Assembly: GCA_028015205.1 (NCBI GenBank)
Contig: CM051511.1
Coordinates: 37,597,204 to 37,661,203 of the forward strand
Direction: 5' to 3'
DNA from: Mytilisepta virgata
Taxonomy: Eukaryota > Mollusca > Bivalvia > Mytilida > Mytilidae
DNA length: 64,000 nt
Shown piece after piece: positions 57,236-64,000 of the stretch; within the stretch, counting starts at the first letter, position 1; each line of letters opens with the position of its first letter. The notes below the pieces were generated by a model. That model worked only from the letters and a program-made list of their open reading frames with translations, ran no database searches and was not told where the DNA came from. Made by a program: the position numbers and the translations under genes.

Positions 57236-58780
57236 ACGTCCCAGCCGTCATGTCATCATTAATTGATGACAATCGATCGCCCCGACCAGATCAGCGCAGC
57301 AAAAACAATGATGAGCAGCGAAGAATGAAATTATCGCATTCAGAGCAGCAATGAGCAGCGAAGATCACAGTCATAACAGCAATGACCAGCGAAGATCACG
57401 GTAATAGGAGCAATGACCAACCAAAAGCAATATGAGGATAGTCCCCATTAGTGTCATAAGTATAAGAGGAGGGGGACAAATCGGTGAGCTGGGAAATCAA
57501 ACAGAACAGAGGTTTAAACTACACGCTCATAGAAAATCATACAAACAACGATCCTGTTCGAGTCGGCAAGAACTGTGTCCTTTTAATGAAGACAAAAGCA
57601 ATCCTCGTCACTATGACGTCACAATCCAATCAGCCAATTAAAAGTTGTTAACGAGAATCAGAAAGGAAAATATCTCATACCAAGGCCAAGAGAACCAAAC
57701 GCCTCGAAAATGACAAAAGGAAAACTCGAACATCAAAAGCATGCATATGCCGGCCAAAAAAGAAAATATCTGCTTAACCGTCTAATGAGCGACTATGACC
57801 CACCACCAACTGAAGACAGCAATTACTTTATGTAATGCAAGGATGGAATAATGCAGAATGGCTTTTCAGAATGACCCCGATGTAAGGGTGGTTTCTCACA
57901 GACCCAATCTTTGAATGATCGATCGCCCCGAGCAGCAACAGCACCAAAAGCACGTGAGGATAGTCCTGAGTAGCGATGAGCAGTATGAGTAAGCACTTGA
58001 GCAGCAAAGAGCACGAGATGCAACAAAGACTACGAATTCAGCCATTCCAAAGGGCACAGATCCCAGCTGCATCATTTGACCTTTCGGTAATAGTATCAAC
58101 CCTGACAGATTCCAGAGTGACACTCCTACCGCATACATTTCGATGAAAGGCCTAGAAACCAGTCGGAATAAAAAGCGCGGGAAAAAGGAAGATAGTCCTA
58201 TATTATGCCATTGCTTTCAGTCATTCGTACGCTTTCGGTCCTTGGTAGTTTTAACCATATAGATTCCATTAGGCGTTCACATCCCTATACATTACCATGA
58301 AAAACCTAGTAACAATCCGAAATGAAAAGTGCGGGAAAAGGGGAGATAATCCATTCCAGACAACGTGTCCAACCTTGACCTCAAGGAGAAAGAGTCAAGC
58401 CGTCAAACCCCGACAAGAGCCTTGACCCCTTTCTACTGACATAGAAAACCAAGAGACCATCCTGAAAGATAAGCGTTTGAAGAATGGAAATAATTCATTC
58501 TAGACAATAGATTTCCGGCCTTTCGATACTAGACCTTCAGGTATTAGTTCCGAACCAAAAGTCCTCAAAGGGAAACTGTATCCCTATTCAGTCCAACGAA
58601 AGACCCGGAATGAAAAGCGCGGGAAAAGGGGAGATTTTCCAGTCAGAACAATGGACGCCTTCGACGACTCCCAAAATCTTCCTTTAAAGAAAATGGCGGG
58701 GAAAATTCATCACTTCCTGATGAGCATGCGCCCAAACCATTTCATGTGAGGCCATTTTCCTGTTACGTCATTTCTGGTAA
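57236..58780. repeat. GC-richer tandem-repeat block
   Basis: The block is visibly richer in G and C than its flanks. From 57290 to 57430 short GAGCAGCGAAGATCACAGT-type units recur (GCAATGACCAGCGAAGATCAC), and CGATCGCCCCGA with AGGATAGTCC recurs at 57275/57432 and 57920/57957. Between about 58150 and 58660 four units of about 140-155 bp share AATGAAAAGCGCGGGAAAAG, GGGAGATAATCCATTCCAGA (marks at 58175, 58329, 58468, 58616). The frames are not convincing coding sequence. The end contains GTGACGTCATTTCC (58774-58807). Confidence 0.6.
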
Positions 58781-59509
58781 TGGTAACTTTCTGTGACGTC
58801 ATTTCCGATGAGTTTACTTCCGGCTCCACATCGGTAATTGAAAACCTCTCTATACTATTCCTAAATGGATATTTTTCTTTTCAGGAGATATCTTTTGACA
58901 TAAAAATAAAGAAGTGCAAGACTGATACCTATAAATTTGCTGTTCTGATCATGTACGGCTTTCCTGATGATCTATGTGTTGGCTTGTCTCAACTGCAATA
59001 TTTCCCGTCTAACGACAGTAATTAATCAATTTTAATGGCGATAATGATTACATTTCCTGGCATTTTTGAAGAAAAGACCATTACAGTAAGTTATCACTTT
59101 GATTGAATAACAAGCAATAATTAAAACTTTAATTAATACATCAATTTGTCAATATTTCGTTCAAAGTGACACATTCACTCAATTTAATCAAACGAACGTC
59201 GTAAGACAAATGACACTTTAAGATTTGTTAAATACCATCACTGATGTTGACAAATTGTTCGATTCCGGCATTTTAACATTTCTAATTAAGATGTATTTAA
59301 CATATTTGAATTTTATTTCTCAAATAACTGGAATCGATAAAAAGCTATAAATTTACTTTAACCTATTCTTAAGCTACTGTCATTTTGTTATTTTTATCCG
59401 TGACATTCGGGAATATTATTCGGCCTTATCCCTGTCATACTTTTCTGTTAACATTTTTTTATGAAGATTCAAATTTTGCATAAACTAGAATTATTGCATA
59501 TTGTTCAGG

Positions 59510-59571
59510 CCGAAAAACACTAATAATTCACTCATGCGCTAGGCGCATTCGTGAATTAATGTGTTGTTCGG
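59510..59571. repeat. Compact 62-bp hairpin (palindrome)
   Basis: CCGAAAAACACTAATAATTC and ACTCATGCGC pair with GCGCATTCGTGAATTAATGT and GTTGTTCGG across a loop of two or three bases, about 29-base arms with five mismatches. It could be a small fold-back element or a hairpin if transcribed. Confidence 0.75.
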
Positions 59572-59599
59572 TAACACATTGTAGATTTTAAGGTATTCG

Positions 59600-60545
59600 G
59601 ATTTCAAGATTAGTTATACTGTAAATATTATGTAGGCATATTCCGATCGAAATTCACATTGGGTTGCAACTGTCTTAATTATCCTTATAAACACTCCTAC
59701 AGCTTTCATTCAGGTTTGTTCAAATTAGTCATGGTGCAGTTTTCGAGTGAGACAGTTTTTAAACTGTATATATGTACAGATACTAAACATTTGCACATTA
59801 TCGGGATTGTGTTTCATTATTCAATTTAGATTTTCGTTTTGTCGAGTCTTAGGTTTTTTGAAGTAGAAAAGGCCCTTTACATGGAAGGTCTCGTAGGGAC
59901 ATTGTAGGTGTTTTACGGAAACAGCTAGCAAATATATGAATTAACATACCAACATATGTAAAGAAGTTGTGTAAGGGTGGTCGGCGCGGGCGTACTTCTG
60001 TTTATTTGTGAACAAAATTATATATCGCTATTAGAATTTAAAGTATAGTTGTTTTTTTTAAAAAATACAGATCATAACACTAAGTTTTCATTCGGTTCTA
60101 GACGACAGTATTACTGTAAATAGACAGTCAGGTGTTCCGAATTTAAACAAATTAATTGTGATATTATTTGTTTTAAAAAAGTATATTGTTTTTTGTTTGT
60201 AGTGGTCAACAAAACACATGACAATCAACGAACAACAAACATCACGCTATTGCAGAATATTTTTGTTCCAAAGAGCACAGACAGGAAAAAAGGAATTCCG
60301 AATAGGCCAAATTGGTACAGAATATGGGTGTAATGATTCGCCAATGCATCGATAGTATTTATCACGCACTCCAACGATTTTGTGTATCGTATCGCCACTT
60401 CAGAATTGCGATACATTTCCGGATTATATGTACCGTTTCCAGTTAAATTTTAGAATTCCCAAACTGGTTTCCAGCTTTTTGGTGGGAAAAATTTCACTTG
60501 CATTGTCATTTGTCCCGGGTACCAGTTTAATAACACGTGGTAACA
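59600..60545. other. AT-rich stretch without recognisable gene
   Basis: No supported feature upstream of the LINE fragment. Confidence 0.45.
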
Positions 60546-60549
60546 GTGT

Positions 60550-61721
60550 TGATATGATAATTGATTTTACTTATCTTGAAATAAGCTTTACATCAAATGG
60601 TTCTTTTTGTAAAAATAAAGAAAGACTAGTGAGTCAGGCTAGGAAAGCTATGTTTAGTATTTTGAAAAAGGGTAGAAAACCTGATTTGCCTATTGATAAA
60701 CAGATAGAACTTTTTGACACAATGGTTTTACCCATTTTAATGTATGGTTGTAAGATATGGGGATTTGGTAACAATAGTATTATTGAATCGTTTTGTTTAC
60801 AATTATATAAATCTATTCTTGGTTTAAAGAAAAGCACACCTAATTGTAGTTTATATGGTGAACTAGGCAGATTTCCAATTGATATTTTTATTAAAAGCAG
60901 AATGATTTAATTTTGGAAAAGAATTATGTGTAATAAGCAGGATAAAATTGCTGTAACTTTATACCAGTTATTGTACAATATACACTGTAAAAAAATTTCC
61001 ATTCTAAATGGATTGTATGTATTGAGAAAACATTGAATGATTGTGGTTTATCAGAGTATTGGTTATCACAAAGCGTGCAAAAAAAGTTAATTGATCAAAT
61101 CTAGTCAAACACACCATCGCTATTGTGATCAATTTAAGCAAACTTGGGTTACAACTGTTTATGATTCTCCTGAGTGTCTTAATTTTAAAATTTTTAAAAC
61201 TAGTCATAAGTTTGAAAATTATATTGTCATTCTACCATATGATCTAAGAAAAGCTTTAATTTTCGATGTTTAAGTCATATATTACATATAGAGCAGGGTC
61301 GTTTTTGGGGTGTTGATCGTGACGATCGCATCTGTGATTTATGCAATTTATGTGAAATAGGTGATGAGTTTCTTTATCTTTTTAATTGTAAATTCTTTTG
61401 TGATGAAAGAAAAAATCTTTTGCCTGGTAAGGTTTATATTAATCCAAATACTATAAAGTTTTGTAATCTTTTCTGTTCCGATGATTATAATACATTAGTC
61501 AAACTTGCAAAATTTTGTATGATTATATTGTCAGTTATAAATTAGGTTTGCCTTCCTATGTACTATTTAACAGTAACTATACATTCATTTTAATTACAAT
61601 CATACCATTCATCCTTCAATTGTTGTATATATGTATATATGTTGATTCATTGTTAATATTCACATACCCCTGATGGGTGTTGACCCTTGAAAATAAAAGT
61701 TTCAAGTTTCAAGTTTCAAGA
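60550..61721 (+). pseudogene. 5'-truncated LINE (Jockey/CR1-L2-like), degraded, with heptamer tail
   Basis: Bases 60554-60910 encode the end of a LINE reverse transcriptase: YLEISFTSNGSF, a Q-A-rich segment, PIDKQIELFDTMVLPILMYG and WGFGNNSIIESF. Downstream, after several frame breaks, another frame shows RICDLCNLCEIGDEFLYLFN and C at about 61326-61395, the C-terminal Cys/His pattern of such elements. An untranslated part with TGATGGGTGTTGACCCTTGA and AAAATAAAAG leads to a tail AGTTTCAAGTTTCAAGTTTC (61699-61721). Lack of the endonuclease and most RT motifs means 5' truncation. The clade is an inference from the motif style. Confidence 0.75.
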
Positions 61722-62135
61722 GGTTTCAATATGGCAAAATATTAAGAGACACTTTTTTTCATTTTATATAGTGGCCGGGTTGGGTTAATTCGGTTTCAGG
61801 GATACCGAACTCTTCTTTTCTAAAGAGGCCTTATACACACAAATAACATCAATACAGTATTCAACACGCTAGATAGAATGGGGATGTGAGGGAAATAAGA
61901 TAGCAAAATGATTTTTTTTTCAATGTGCATTAAATTAAATTTCATGAATTATTTGGATGTGGTTGTGGAAAATAAAACAAAAATAAACAATGAAAAATTT
62001 GTTTTTAAATTAATTTTCGACCATTCGAAATACTTTTATATATAATATATAAAGTGGGCATATTTTAGACATTTGAAAAAATCTCAGAAATTTCAGTAAA
62101 CTTGTATAATGTAACTGTGTAGGATTCCTTTGTCA
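61722..62135. other. AT-rich stretch without recognisable gene
   Basis: No supported feature. Confidence 0.45.
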
Positions 62136-62345
62136 GATGAAACTTCTTAACGCATGGTAAAATTTTTTTATTCTTCATCTATATGCAAATTGAACACATG
62201 CGCGTGAGCATCTTAGCGATTACTGGAATATTTTGTCACTATTACGACTGTCAGAGTACCGATTTTCTCATATTAATGTTGTTCTGATAATTAATGGATA
62301 TAATTATTGTTAAAACACAATAATAGCCCACATGTAAACATGGTT
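62136..62345 (+). repeat. Dispersed repeat D, copy 2
   Basis: Partner of 56337-56555 with the same order of words (GATGAAACTTCTTAACGCAT, GCAAATTGAACACA, ATTACTGGAATATTTTGTCA, CTATTACG, ACAATAATAGCCCACATGTA). Confidence 0.65.
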
Positions 62346-64000
62346 CTAATTTTTTTCATTTCTAAACTTCTCTGTATAAAAGTATATTTGCATAATTCGT
62401 TACGGCTGTTTTACAAATTATAAACATATTGTGGTAAACCGCAATAGTGTCGCCTTTTCTGGAAAATGTTTAACAATACCTTAAAATATCAATAAAAATG
62501 TTAACAGTACCATTTTTTATGTTTTGTCATGTAACTAAATATTACCCTTTCCAAATCTAAAATACTACTAATTTTTAACTAGAGAAGAATTTCAGTTTTC
62601 TGTGTACCACATCACGTTATTTCTTAAACACACGATTTGAATCATGATGTCTTGTATATGCCTGATTACTGTTTGGAATGTGCGACATTTTAGCTAAGCC
62701 ATGCACGACTGATTCGTCAAGAAATCAGGTAACAGAAGCACATGTGTCTCATGCACTTATTCTTCTTTTTAAAGCAGGAATCATACCAGATATACCCCTT
62801 TCAACTATGTCTTTGTAGAAAGCCCCGAAACTTTAATGAAAAATAAGTTATTTGCATTATTCCGCAATCACAAATCGGAAGATTGTGTTCTTTCTTATCT
62901 TTACTTTGCAATTTTTTCTCTCAAAAGACCAAAAATTGGTGTTAAAGAAAAATGCAATTGTGTATGTTGTAAATCATAGCTTATTTTGCTCTCGTTTCTT
63001 TGACTAGGACAATACTTCGACTTAATTAAAAACAGGCTCATGTCCTAACTAACATTAAGTTTGAGTCGACCCTTTTTATTCAGTCACAAACAAAGTTTGA
63101 TTATAGGATAAAAATATTGTGATAACCAAAAAGACAAATACAGAACTGTTTTTGGTCAGTTCAACTTGGAGATAAAATGTTGGCTCCCTGACGATTGCCC
63201 AATTTCATAGTCCCTTCTACTATGCGCAGAAAGATATTTGGATACCTTTAAACTACTTAATAAAGTATTTGTATTGACACGTTTTTTTTGTTTTTTTTAA
63301 AAATTCAATCTACATGTCTGCATTACCATGTTTCATTTGAGTTTACGTATTTCTCTATATTTCTATTTGTATATATTTTTTTATTTTATTTTTAATTTTT
63401 ATATGTATATTTTTGTTGTTTGTTTATTTCTGATATCAAATTTATGAATTTATCATGACAAGATGCTTTTAAATGTTTGTTTCGTTGGTAAACTTATTGA
63501 GTTTAATTTATTAAAACAATATGGATGAGGACAATTAGACACTCATCTCTTTAACCAAGTTACTCAGGGGAGATATTAAATGGTGTCCCTTCAGCCATGA
63601 GTACCAAAGGGAAATAATTACAATTTCTCCCTTTAAACTCGGCTTTAATTGATAACTCTGTGATAACATATGTATATAGTCAACATTTACAAGCCCACAG
63701 ATTTCTGAACAAATGTGGCCTTCATAAAGCAAAGTTACACTTTTTTGGTATTTTTTAAACTATTCAAAATTATTCAATCATCCAAGCGAAATAAAACTTT
63801 TCCAACTTTGATTTACTCAAAAATGAATAATGTACAACTGTAAACTTGTATGAAAATTTTCAAATTGCATTTCAGAATTAATGAAGAGTTTTGAGTAAAG
63901 CGTTCACTTTTTTGTTGTACCGGCTCAACGCCTGGGATATAGACGTTCAGACAAATTTAATGAAATTTAAATCTCAAGATTGATAATGTTTCGTCTTATA
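62346..64000. other. AT-rich stretch without recognisable gene
   Basis: No gene, RNA or repeat family was recognised to the end of the window. Confidence 0.45.

Noticed and set aside
57432..58138. Short frames in the GC-rich block as secreted peptides
   Set aside because: They occur on both strands inside imperfect tandem repeats, with no start context or domain.
60380..60550. N-terminal third of the 176-codon frame at 60380-60910 as part of a gene
   Set aside because: Only codons from about residue 59 onward resemble LINE RT; the earlier part is chance extension upstream of the truncation point.

Overview
The window looks like non-coding, repeat-rich DNA from an animal nuclear genome, most likely a marine bivalve of the mussel type (Mytilus-like). 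This rests on low overall GC, interstitial TTAGGG-type repeats, an intronless chitin-deacetylase-like gene with a secretion signal, Penelope-like and LINE reverse transcriptase remnants, tRNA-derived SINEs ending in (AAAC)n, and several interspersed repeats I associate with mussel genomes. The species is an inference. No bacterial or viral gene organisation is present, and no CRISPR array, rRNA gene or functional tRNA gene was seen.

Only one convincing intact protein-coding gene is present: a 377-residue secreted polysaccharide (chitin) deacetylase-like protein on the minus strand at 46542-47675. Other coding traces are dead retroelements: a frame-broken Penelope-type reverse transcriptase (about 49510-51195) with a second, 5'-truncated copy of its 3' end at 15100-15540, and a 5'-truncated LINE (about 60550-61721) ending in a heptamer tail.

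Layout: 1-4350 holds a SINE and a degenerate satellite region split by a fold-back palindrome. 4370-9000 is mostly featureless AT-rich DNA with a short MITE, a fold-back and a SINE with a perfect target-site duplication. 9006-11046 is a 2-kb non-autonomous DNA transposon. 11.6-20 kb holds an RT tail, a ribozyme-like remnant and a fold-back interrupted by a SINE. 20.7-28.2 kb holds three copies of repeat family A, one of them split by a 2-kb element carrying 156-bp and 325-bp tandem repeats. 30-38 kb holds family B repeats and several MITEs. 37.6-46 kb carries the best hammerhead-ribozyme-bearing repeats and a second large AGCTCAC element. 46.5-47.7 kb is the gene. 48.2-55.7 kb is retroelement and MITE debris. 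56-58.8 kb contains telomere-like repeats and a GC-richer tandem block. 59.5-64 kb has a hairpin, the LINE and AT-rich DNA.

The most interesting signal is a dispersed family of about eight copies of a hammerhead-ribozyme fold (type I, very short stem III). Stem I and stem II show compensatory base changes between copies. One member (37672-38085) begins at the predicted self-cleavage site and repeats its first 44 bases at its end, the layout expected of a retrozyme-like element spread through self-cleaving RNA. Hammerhead ribozymes are already known from Penelope-like elements and animal retrozymes, so the class is not new, but this family and its two subfamilies deserve direct study.
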